A stretch of 48,173 bases of DNA from an uncultured bacterium. GTDB taxonomy: Bacteria; Cyanobacteriota; Vampirovibrionia; Gastranaerophilales; Gastranaerophilaceae. Shown in pieces: positions 41,264 through 48,173 of the stretch (positions are counted from its first letter, which is position 1; each line of letters opens with the position of its first letter). The stretch is from contig CAPQCU010000013.1 of the NCBI GenBank assembly GCA_948684385.1, positions 1 to 48,173 on the forward strand, in the 5' to 3' direction. A model generated the notes under the pieces. It did no database searches and was not told the DNA's origin. It worked only from the letters and a program-made list of their open reading frames with translations. A program made the position numbers and the translations under genes.

Positions 41264-42463
41264 CTACATTCCTATAGATTTTACCATTGTATCTACAACA
41301 TTATCCATCTGTTCGAGCTGTTCTTCTTTCAAAGTCGACTTAATCACAAGCGAATCATCTAAAATCTCAGAACCCTTGAGTTTCTCAACAACTTCCCGCA
41401 TTTTACCACCGCATGCCGGAGCCCATGAACCGTTTTGGATAATTACGTACTTTCTGTTTTGCAGATTATGAGAAGCAAGAACTCTTAAAAATACATCCAT
41501 TGATTCAAAAACTTCCATATTGTAAGTAGTTGAAGCCAGAACAATGTGAGAACACCTGAAAGCTTCTGAGAGAATATAAGAAGGATGCGTAACAGAAGTG
41601 TCAAACATCTTAATATTCTTCACTCCTGCCTCTGAAAGCTTTGAAGCCAGAATATTTACAGCATTTTCTGTACCGCCGTAAACAGAAGAATAAGCAATCA
41701 CCACTGCATTATCTTCCGGCGTATAAGTTGACCATTTATTGTATTTTTCTATAAACTTTTCTATATTATTTTTTATCACCAATCCATGAAGCGGACAAAT
41801 CATCTGAATATCAAGCGCGGCAGTTTTTTTCAGAAGCATTTGAACCTGTATACCGTATTTTCCTACAATATTTGCATAGTACCTTCTTGCTTCACCAAAA
41901 TAAGTACATTTACATTTTGTCTCTGTATCGAAAAGGTTTCCGTTTATCGCACCGAAAGAGCCGAAAGCATCGGCAGAGAAAAGAACTTTATCCGTTAAAT
42001 CATAAGTCACCATAACTTCCGGCCAATGAACCATAGGCGCCATAAAGAATTGAAGTTCGTGTTTTCCGGTATTCAGCTTATCACCCTCTTTTACAATGAT
42101 AGGAGAAATTTCAACATTAAAAAACTGTTTAACCATCTCTACAGTTTTTGGAGTGCAGACAATTTTTGCATCCGGATAAGCCTTTATAATTTCATGCAGC
42201 AGCGCACAGTGGTCTGGCTCCATATGCTGGATAACAATATAATCAAGAGTTCTTCCCTCAAGAGCATACTCAAGATTTTCATAAAACTGCCTTGCACAGT
42301 GTTTATCAACAGTATCAAAAAGTACAGTTTTTTCGTCTTTCAATAGATATGAATTATAAGCCATGCCCTCAGGTACAGGATAAGCGCTTTCAAAAAGTGC
42401 AAGCCTCCTGTCTGAACAGCCTATATAAATCAAATCATCTGTAATTTTTCTGGTATTATACAT
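41264..42463 (-). CDS. Flavodiiron protein (A-type flavoprotein, O2/NO reductase)
   Basis: 399 residues. The metallo-beta-lactamase-like domain has IQHMEPDHCALL (H-x-E-x-D-H, diiron ligands), PMVHWPEVM and CPLHGLVI; the C-terminal flavodoxin domain (about 250-399) starts VVIAYSSVYGGTENAV, the FMN loop. It reduces O2 to water or NO to N2O in the cytoplasm with electrons from rubredoxin, its neighbour. AGGAG precedes the ATG. Its presence fits an anaerobe exposed to traces of oxygen. Confidence 0.94.
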   Translation of the reverse strand: MYNTRKITDDLIYIGCSDRRLALFESAYPVPEGMAYNSYLLKDEKTVLFDTVDKHCARQFYENLEYALEGRTLDYIVIQHMEPDHCALLHEIIKAYPDAKIVCTPKTVEMVKQFFNVEISPIIVKEGDKLNTGKHELQFFMAPMVHWPEVMVTYDLTDKVLFSADAFGSFGAINGNLFDTETKCKCTYFGEARRYYANIVGKYGIQVQMLLKKTAALDIQMICPLHGLVIKNNIEKFIEKYNKWSTYTPEDNAVVIAYSSVYGGTENAVNILASKLSEAGVKNIKMFDTSVTHPSYILSEAFRCSHIVLASTTYNMEVFESMDVFLRVLASHNLQNRKYVIIQNGSWAPACGGKMREVVEKLKGSEILDDSLVIKSTLKEEQLEQMDNVVDTMVKSIGM

Positions 42464-42473
42464 TTGTTTACTC

Positions 42474-42998
42474 CTAAATATACCCTATGTACGGCAGATT
42501 TCTGTAAAATCCGTCATAATCAAGTCCGAATCCGACTAAAAACTTATCATCCACATCAAGGCAATGATAATCGGCATCAATCTCCACTTCACGTTTAATC
42601 TTTTTATCAAGAAGCGAGCAGAATTTCAAGCTCTTTGCCTTAAAATTATGGTTAATAAAATCTACAAGAAACTTAGCAGTATGCCCTGTATCAATAATAT
42701 CTTCAACAATCAAGACATTCTTACCGTTCAAATCAGGAAGCGAAATATCAACTGCATGAACTTTTCCGGAAGACGTAAAGCCTGAACCGTAGCTTGAAAG
42801 CCTTATAAACTCCATATTCACGGGCATCTTTAAGTGTTTAGATAAATCCGTCATAAACATCACAGCACCTTTTAGTACACATATCAAGTGCAAGTCTTCC
42901 TCTCCATAATCAGAATTGATTTTTTCACCGAGCTTTGCAATTGATGCCTGAATCTCATCTTCTCTAAAAAGTATTTTTAAATCGCTTTCTTTAATCAT
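42474..42998 (-). CDS. hpt: Hypoxanthine phosphoribosyltransferase
   Basis: 174 residues. LHLICVLKGAVMFMTDL, EFIRLSSYGSG and the PRPP-binding VLIVEDIIDTGHTAKFL are hallmark motifs. It salvages hypoxanthine or guanine to IMP or GMP. Its start overlaps the tilS stop by 8 bases with GAGG upstream; tilS-hpt is a common bacterial pairing, which supports both assignments. Confidence 0.95.
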   Translation of the reverse strand: MIKESDLKILFREDEIQASIAKLGEKINSDYGEEDLHLICVLKGAVMFMTDLSKHLKMPVNMEFIRLSSYGSGFTSSGKVHAVDISLPDLNGKNVLIVEDIIDTGHTAKFLVDFINHNFKAKSLKFCSLLDKKIKREVEIDADYHCLDVDDKFLVGFGLDYDGFYRNLPYIGYI

Positions 42999-44355
42999 TT
43001 TGTATTACCTCAATAACATGGGTTGGTTTATTATTAATCCCTACACCGATTTTGCTGCTAATTCCAACCCCTAAAACCCATAAAACCTCGTTTTCGTCAC
43101 AGAGGAGAAGCTGACTGTCTCGTTTATGGCGCGGAATGCCTTTTGAGTTCATATACTTTTTAAGCTTCATAGTGCCGCTCATTCCAAAAGGACTTATAAT
43201 ATCACCGTCTTTACGATTTCGCAATACAAGCGGAAACTTGAGTTTAGACAAATCAACGTAAATAAAATTAGAAGTCGAAGCCGGAAAAACAAACAATTCA
43301 TTATCCGCATACTTCCTTATTACAAGAGTCCTATCTGCATACTCGTACTCGCCTTCAGCTCCAATCAAAACGTCGTCAATTTTATTGTCTTCTACCTGCA
43401 CCCGCGGTATAACTTCAATAATTTTTTCGTCTACATAAAGCCATTTTGCAGCAGCCAGAGACTTTGTCGTTCCATTTCTCTGAGTAATATTGTTTTCTAC
43501 AAACTCATAAATTTCACATATTTTTTTAAAATCATAGTCTAAGCAAAGAGTTTGAATAAACTCATGCAAAAGCCTTAACTTGACCGGTTTTGAGCAGCTT
43601 CTATAAGCTTCGACATTCATTGTCCCGCATCCAAGTACCTTTTCTTTTATCGGTTTTAGATACTCTTCAATAATTTCGTCGTCATAACGGGCAACAGAAG
43701 AAAGAGTATTAAGCGCTTCTTTTACCCCGGGGTTAATTTTTTCAAGAGAAGGAATTACATTTAAGCGCAAATAATTTCTTTTGTACACAGTATCCGAGTT
43801 TGAAGAATCATTATTCGGAGAAAGGTTTCTTTTATTACAGTATTCTAAAATCTCAGAACGCTTAACGGAAAGAAGAGGTCTATAGAAATACCCGCGTTTT
43901 TCAGCGATTCCTTTTAAGCCCACAATACCTGTGCCTTTAACAATTCTATAAAGCAGGGTTTCCGCGTTATCATCAAAATTATGTGCAGTTAAAACTGCGT
44001 CCGCATCAAATTCTTCATAAGCTTCTTCAAAAAATTTATACCTTGCTTCTCTCGCATCATTTTCTGTTTTCTTTATATCAGAAGAAGCTGTCTGAGTGTA
44101 AAATTCAAAACCTGATGCACCGGCAAAAATTCTGCAGACTTCCTGCTCTTTTAAAGCTTCCTCACCGCGCCAGTTGTGGTTGAAATGGGCAGCTACAACA
44201 GTCATCTCTTCAAATTCCTGCGACATTTTAAGTTTTGAAAGAATATCAAGCAGGCACATTGAATCATACCCGCCGGAAAAGCCAACTATAATTGTCTTAT
44301 CCTGCAAGTTATATTTCTTTAAAAAATCACTTACCCTATCAACAATATCCGGCAT
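42991..44355 (-). CDS. tilS: tRNA(Ile)-lysidine synthase
   Basis: 454 residues. The PP-loop is IVGFSGGYDSMCLLD (SGGxDS), followed by AAHFNHNWRGEEA, LTAHNFDDNAETLLYRIVKGTG and a C-terminal domain with KLKKYMNSKGIPRHKRD. It converts the CAU anticodon of a tRNA-Ile to lysidine so that AUA is read as Ile, complementing the GAU tRNA-Ile found in this window. CAGG lies before the ATG, 5 bases after the Clp-N gene. Confidence 0.95.
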   Translation of the reverse strand: MPDIVDRVSDFLKKYNLQDKTIIVGFSGGYDSMCLLDILSKLKMSQEFEEMTVVAAHFNHNWRGEEALKEQEVCRIFAGASGFEFYTQTASSDIKKTENDAREARYKFFEEAYEEFDADAVLTAHNFDDNAETLLYRIVKGTGIVGLKGIAEKRGYFYRPLLSVKRSEILEYCNKRNLSPNNDSSNSDTVYKRNYLRLNVIPSLEKINPGVKEALNTLSSVARYDDEIIEEYLKPIKEKVLGCGTMNVEAYRSCSKPVKLRLLHEFIQTLCLDYDFKKICEIYEFVENNITQRNGTTKSLAAAKWLYVDEKIIEVIPRVQVEDNKIDDVLIGAEGEYEYADRTLVIRKYADNELFVFPASTSNFIYVDLSKLKFPLVLRNRKDGDIISPFGMSGTMKLKKYMNSKGIPRHKRDSQLLLCDENEVLWVLGVGISSKIGVGINNKPTHVIEVIQND

Positions 44356-44360
44356 GTTAA

Positions 44361-45707
44361 TTACCTGTTTTTTCTGCTGACAGTCTGAATACCGTGTTTA
44401 ATCTCGACAGCATCTACACCAAGCTGGTCTAAAGCTTTCATAGCAAGGGAGTCCTGTTCTTCAACCAGAGCAAGGAGCAAATCTACAGCTTCAATCTTAT
44501 TTTTGTTATACTTTTTAGCAGACAGCCAAGCTTTCTCAAGAACTCTTTTTGCTCTTTTTGTAAACGTAATCTCTTTATCAAAATACTCATTACCGTATCC
44601 GACAAGGTTTTCAACAACAAGTCTGGCGTCCTTCATTGTGATTTCTAAATCGTTCAAAACTTCAAACGCAACGCTTGTACCTTCTGCAATAATACCCAGA
44701 AGAAACATTTCTGTTCCTACAATATTTCTACCTATTCTTCTTGCTTCTTCTTTTGCAAGCTTCATAATAGTAAGCGTTTCAGGCATCTGCTTTTCAATAG
44801 GCTTCAAAATATCCTCAGACATCTTGTCTCCGTTGATACCGAGAGATTTGATAATATCATAAGCCAACCCGCGTTTTGTTTTTAGTACACTAAGCACAAT
44901 ATGTTCCGGCGTAATAACAGAAGAACCTAGCTCTTTTGCAGTCTGCAAAGCTGAATTCATCATCAGAAAAGCATTCGGAGTAAAGATAATTTTCTTATCC
45001 TCATACTCAGATTGCCTTGAGCTTTGCTCTGCAAGCTTTTGTTCAAATGTTTCAGAATCAAGCCCAAACTTTTTAATAGTATTAACAAGCTCAGTATCTC
45101 CGCTCTCCAGAATAGAAGCCATAATCTGTTCTGTTCCGAGAATTTCATACCCTTTTGCAGAAAGTTTGGAAACCGCTCTGTCAAAAACATCTGCCAATGC
45201 TTCGCCTTCATAAACAGATTCAAAACTGTGTTTTTCATCATCCTCTTCAGCTTCCGGATGTTCAAGCCTTTTTATCTTTCTCTGCGAAAGCTTTGTAAGC
45301 AAATCTTTTGCAGCATAAATATCAAACCCGAACTTATCCAAAATCGCCTGAATATTGGAATTTTTATCTGAAATTACCGTAAGAAAAATGTGTTCAAATA
45401 ATATGTTTGAATTACCGGACTTTGCTGCCAGATCCAGAGTATGTTTTAAAATATCTTTAAAAGCGTTACTGAACGGAATATTTTCAGAAGTTTTTGAAGA
45501 AGTTTTAATATACTTTTCAGCTTCCTCTGCCATTGCCTCATAAGAAACATTGTACATTCTAAAAATTTTTAAAGACACGCCTTTAGCTTCTTTAACAAGC
45601 GCGAGCAAAAGGTGCTCGGGAAGAACTTCCGCGCATCCTGAAATTTTAGCAAGGTTCTGTGCTTCTGAAACTACGTTGACAGCTTTTTCGGTAAATCGTT
45701 CAAACAA
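44361..45707 (-). CDS. Stand-alone protein of three tandem Clp-N (ClpR) domains, no ATPase
   Basis: 448 residues. The first lines match the start of ClpC (FERFTEKAVNVVSEAQ, then VLPEHLLLALVKE). Six related helical repeats can be seen, near 2-67, 78-142, 172-228, 239-304, 309-370 and 379-444, each with an xPEH/xTEx/xVDL-LLxxL core, which makes three double-repeat Clp-N domains. No Walker motif or AAA+ module is present. Clp-N domains bind substrates or adaptors of ClpC/ClpA; plant ClpT proteins are also stand-alone versions. The role here is unknown, perhaps a substrate- or adaptor-binding scaffold. The start is TTG at exactly the ClpC Met position, 2 bases after the DUF1292 gene. Confidence 0.75.
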   Translation of the reverse strand: MFERFTEKAVNVVSEAQNLAKISGCAEVLPEHLLLALVKEAKGVSLKIFRMYNVSYEAMAEEAEKYIKTSSKTSENIPFSNAFKDILKHTLDLAAKSGNSNILFEHIFLTVISDKNSNIQAILDKFGFDIYAAKDLLTKLSQRKIKRLEHPEAEEDDEKHSFESVYEGEALADVFDRAVSKLSAKGYEILGTEQIMASILESGDTELVNTIKKFGLDSETFEQKLAEQSSRQSEYEDKKIIFTPNAFLMMNSALQTAKELGSSVITPEHIVLSVLKTKRGLAYDIIKSLGINGDKMSEDILKPIEKQMPETLTIMKLAKEEARRIGRNIVGTEMFLLGIIAEGTSVAFEVLNDLEITMKDARLVVENLVGYGNEYFDKEITFTKRAKRVLEKAWLSAKKYNKNKIEAVDLLLALVEEQDSLAMKALDQLGVDAVEIKHGIQTVSRKNR

Positions 45708-45709
45708 AA

Positions 45710-45994
45710 TTATTCTTCCTCTTCATCTTCAAGTGATTCAATATAAGCACAAACTTTTTGGAATTCTGCTTCGTCTTCAATGTTCTGGAAGTAACCGTCT
45801 TCGCCTTCTTCAATGTATTCCATTACGATAACTTCTGCATCTTCATCCTCTTCGTTTTCTTCGACAGGAAGCAAGAGTGCATAAGTTTTTTCTTCAAAAT
45901 CTATTACATCATAGATTTCGCATTTAACAATTTTTCCGTCTTCGCCGTAGATTTCTACAAACTGTGGTTCCATTTCTTGATTTTCTTCGTTCAT
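45710..45994 (-). CDS. DUF1292 family acidic protein (YrzB-like)
   Basis: 94 residues, very acidic, with Glu/Asp-rich ends. The core (KCEIYDVIDFEEKTYALLLPV, EVIVMEYIEEG) is that of DUF1292 proteins, which in Firmicutes also follow ruvX in the genome. The function is unknown. The ATG at 45994 is preferred because AGGGA lies 7 bases before it; an ATG two codons earlier would be only 1 base from it. Confidence 0.85.
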   Translation of the reverse strand: MNEENQEMEPQFVEIYGEDGKIVKCEIYDVIDFEEKTYALLLPVEENEEDEDAEVIVMEYIEEGEDGYFQNIEDEAEFQKVCAYIESLEDEEEE

Positions 45995-45996
45995 AA

Positions 45997-46395
45997 TCAT
46001 TTCCCTAAATACTGTTCTAATATTATACAGGCACTTTCGATATCTACAAGTCCCTTATTTTTTCTGAAATCAACCTTCCTTTTACGAAGCCTTTCTTCTG
46101 CTTCTTCGGAAGTTAATCTTTCATCTTCCATTATTATATCAAAACCAACGAGTTTTTGTGAAAAATCTATACAATTTTGTGCTTGAAACCCGAAAGTCCC
46201 GTCCATATTGACCGGAACGCCTACTACAATTTTCTCAACTCTGTTTTCTTTTGCTATTTTTGTAATTTCTTCGATTGCTTTTGCTTCAGGCTCTCTCGGA
46301 ATACAAACACAGGGGGTTGCAATTACCTGCAAATAATCGCTCAAAGCAACTCCTATTCTTTTTGTTCCGACGTCAAGCGCCATTACTTTATGCAT
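45997..46395 (-). CDS. ruvX: RuvX/YqgF family, putative pre-16S rRNA nuclease (Holliday junction resolvase-like)
   Basis: 132 residues, RNase H-like fold. MALDVGTKRIGVALSDYL holds the first catalytic Asp, VVGVPVNMDGTFGFQA the middle motif, DERLTSEEAEERL the Glu and DIESACIILEQYL the last Asp. Homologues process the 5' end of 16S rRNA or resolve Holliday junctions. The ATG at 46395 is chosen by homology and by GGTGGG upstream. It overlaps the helical-repeat gene by 8 bases. Confidence 0.92.
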   Translation of the reverse strand: MHKVMALDVGTKRIGVALSDYLQVIATPCVCIPREPEAKAIEEITKIAKENRVEKIVVGVPVNMDGTFGFQAQNCIDFSQKLVGFDIIMEDERLTSEEAEERLRKRKVDFRKNKGLVDIESACIILEQYLGK

Positions 46396-47983
46396 TTTCA
46401 ACCCACCTTGCTTCAATACTTGAAATTATCATATCAAGCTGTAAGAGCTTAAAATCATCCGCATCAGGAGCCGTACGTTTTTCAAATATTGTTGAAGCTT
46501 TGCGCTGGTTTTTCAAAATATAGCGTTTTCCGACATAATATTCGTAAATACTTTTTCTCAAAATATTAGTTAAGAAGCTGTAATTTGTTCCAAGAGAATA
46601 TAAAAGCAGAGCAAGCTCTTCATCACCTTTCAGCATTCTTAAATAAGCGGAAATATTAAAAGTGATAAGCTTATAAGCAAGCTCTTTTGCGTTATAAACA
46701 CTATTAAAATTATCTGCAATAAACTTATCTAAATCTACGCTGAAGTTATTATTTTTAAACTCATAAGAAAGTTTTTCAATAAACCCTTTAAACGCATCAG
46801 AAGTAATTTCATCAAAGAACCAGTTCTGAACATACTCGCTCATACAAAGCTTATCTATATCTTTTTGACTAAGCTCTTTTTTTTCAAGGTCAAGCTCAGG
46901 TTTTTGAGCTTCAATATCCAGAAGAATACTCTGCCAGCAGATGTATTCATAAGGAATCTGTTCTCCATTAGAATGCGAATTATTTTCAGCCTGTTCAAGC
47001 AGGTATTTGGCAACTCCCGGAGAAATTTCATATTTTTCCTGATAATTATAAAACTTATCGACAATTTTATAAAAATCATTCTGCGTCATTGAATTGAAAC
47101 CAAATGAGTCTAAAATACCAAACCTCGGATTTGTAACAATTGCAAGAAACTGCAAAGTTCTGTTCTGGCGGATTCTTGAAAAGATAATTGCCATATTACC
47201 GTGACCGTCAGGATAAGAAGTATAAATTTTATAAGGCTTAGTCTCTGAGAGGATATTTTTGTAAAACTCTTCAGTGTTATCGACTCTGATACCCGCCATT
47301 TTAAGCTCGGATAAAGCCTTGTTAATCTTTGCTTCCAAATAATCCGGAGCAAAAGATTTAGCATTTTCCAGAGCATGATAAGCAAGCTGTGATTTGGAAC
47401 GTCCGAGGATTTCTAAAGCAACCCCTCCTACTTCCGAGTTAATATAGTACAAGAACACCGGAATAAGAATATTTGCCAACGCATCAAACGCATAATCATC
47501 CTCAAGTGACTTAATAAGCGTAATTTTATCATCATCATTAAGAGCGTTTAAGAAATCCATAAAATCTATTTGCGCTTCCGGATTCATAATTGCAGTTTCT
47601 AAAAGCTGCTTTGTTTCACGGTTGATAAGCTCATTAAACTGCTCAAAATACCCGCTGATTACCTCGTAATCGATTTTATTTCCTAAATCTTTGAGCATAT
47701 TAAAAGCAATCATCTTAACATGGTCGTTATACTCAGGAGCTTTGATTACATTCCAGAGTTCATCGTTTAAAGTATCTTTATCAATAAGCTCCATCAAAAG
47801 CCAGCAAATCATCACAGCTTTTTGTTCATTTGCATTCACAAGCTCGCGTATCAAAACATCAAGAATAGCTTTTTTATCTTCAACCTTTTTCAAATCTGTG
47901 ATAAGTGATGCTTGAGGCATGCTGGAAGTCATCAGCGCTGTTAAAGTCGCAAGAATCTCCGCTTTAATCTGAATTTTATTCAT
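46388..47983 (-). CDS. Helical (HEAT-like) repeat protein, function unknown
   Basis: 531 residues, no signal peptide. The first 240 residues look like HEAT/ARM-type helix pairs (AVMICWLLMELIDKDTLNDE, MIAFNMLKDLGNKIDYEVI, SEVGGVALEILGRSKSQLA), a protein-binding scaffold. Residues 255-340 form a mixed beta region (PDGHGNMAIIFSRIRQNRTL), and the remainder is helical. I recognise no family beyond HEAT-like. AGAGGG lies just before the ATG. It is the first gene of the operon that also holds ruvX, DUF1292, the triple Clp-N protein, tilS, hpt, the flavodiiron protein and rubredoxin. Confidence 0.65.
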   Translation of the reverse strand: MNKIQIKAEILATLTALMTSSMPQASLITDLKKVEDKKAILDVLIRELVNANEQKAVMICWLLMELIDKDTLNDELWNVIKAPEYNDHVKMIAFNMLKDLGNKIDYEVISGYFEQFNELINRETKQLLETAIMNPEAQIDFMDFLNALNDDDKITLIKSLEDDYAFDALANILIPVFLYYINSEVGGVALEILGRSKSQLAYHALENAKSFAPDYLEAKINKALSELKMAGIRVDNTEEFYKNILSETKPYKIYTSYPDGHGNMAIIFSRIRQNRTLQFLAIVTNPRFGILDSFGFNSMTQNDFYKIVDKFYNYQEKYEISPGVAKYLLEQAENNSHSNGEQIPYEYICWQSILLDIEAQKPELDLEKKELSQKDIDKLCMSEYVQNWFFDEITSDAFKGFIEKLSYEFKNNNFSVDLDKFIADNFNSVYNAKELAYKLITFNISAYLRMLKGDEELALLLYSLGTNYSFLTNILRKSIYEYYVGKRYILKNQRKASTIFEKRTAPDADDFKLLQLDMIISSIEARWVENA

Positions 47984-48040
47984 AAACCCTCTCTCGTTAG
48001 GTTTATTTTAACATAAATTAAATCATTTGAACAGAGAGGG

Positions 48041-48141
48041 GGGGAGGGTAAATGGTGAGTAAATGAGGAGGTAAATGTGGGGGGGAATGAAGAGGCTTAT
48101 AGTTGCACCTACTTGCCACTTCATTTACCCCTTTACCCTTT
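48041..48141. repeat. Cluster of GTAAATG / GGGGTAAAT-type repeat copies
   Basis: On the plus strand GGGTAAATG (48046), GAGTAAATGA (48057) and GAGGTAAATG (48068) follow one another, then on the opposite strand ATTTACCCC (48122-48130) and TTTACCC (48132). G runs up to seven bases lie between. The rest of 48000-48173 has no frame I can support; CTTATAGTTGCACC (48097-48110) is nearly repeated at the window's end as CTTGTAGCTGCACC. Confidence 0.65.
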
Positions 48142-48173
48142 TTTCAACACTCTTACAAGCTTGTAGCTGCACC

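Noticed and set aside
44361..45707. A broken clpC pseudogene
   Set aside because: The frame is intact, contains three full Clp-N domains instead of one, and no AAA+ remnant follows; tilS starts 5 bases after the stop.

Overview
The window comes from an AT-rich, gene-dense, Gram-negative-type anaerobe, most likely an uncultured gut Melainabacterium (Candidatus Gastranaerophilales, the non-photosynthetic sister group of Cyanobacteria). This is inference. It rests on a fermentative, low-oxygen gene set (sodium-pumping decarboxylase, flavodiiron protein with rubredoxin), heptose and glycosyltransferase genes suggesting an LPS-like surface, and several large proteins of a style I associate with that lineage: long proteins without signal peptides, an SFKG-like motif near the N-terminus, EF-hands, and coiled-coil proteins beginning MGMAASQA. 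I see no mobile element, CRISPR array, rRNA or origin of replication.

Layout. 1-3.4 kb: ribosomal rplJ-rplL behind an L10 leader with attenuator, then a GT39 transferase divergent from a polyprenyl-phosphate sugar synthase. 3.4-4.8 kb: a coiled-coil lineage protein with a sigma-28-like promoter and a possible small RNA. 4.8-14.3 kb: housekeeping genes (radical SAM, AI-2E/PerM, ABC ATPase, TPR, MgtC, dGTPase, lipoate ligase, rlmD, DnaQ-type exonuclease). 14.4-19.5 kb: thioredoxin, tRNA-Ile(GAU), an unusual GT2-like membrane protein, a secreted protein and a coupled pair of SFKG/AFQG membrane proteins. 19.6-23.7 kb: birA-oadG-oadA-oadB, a unit for biotin-dependent Na+-pumping decarboxylation. 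23.7-33.6 kb: a UshA-like phosphohydrolase without signal peptide, a GNAT, a band-7 protein and a surface-glycan block of five glycosyltransferases beside a CCA-adding enzyme and a TerC/DUF475 protein. 33.6-39 kb: gmhA, a degenerate M48 peptidase-like secreted protein, pyruvate kinase, and a 764-residue EF-hand protein with the second sigma-28-like promoter. 39-48 kb: clpP-clpX, then a tight eight-gene operon (helical-repeat protein, ruvX, DUF1292, triple Clp-N protein, tilS, hpt, flavodiiron protein, rubredoxin).

The most interesting signals lie between and beneath the genes. (1) Two unlinked lineage-specific genes share nearly identical flagellar-type sigma-28 promoters (TAAAGTTT, 11-12 nt, GCCGTAAT) with the same upstream element; one encodes a protein of flagellin-like architecture and neither product has a signal peptide. 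(2) Nine genes or operons without a Shine-Dalgarno sequence have a -10 hexamer ending 6 nt (once 7 nt) before the start codon, as expected of leaderless mRNAs. (3) The 9-mer GGGGTAAAT occurs eight times on either strand, within genes and between them, in places clustered. (4) A stand-alone protein made of three Clp-N domains without an ATPase, and an M48-like protein whose HExxH reads HEIGQ, look like repurposed protease parts.
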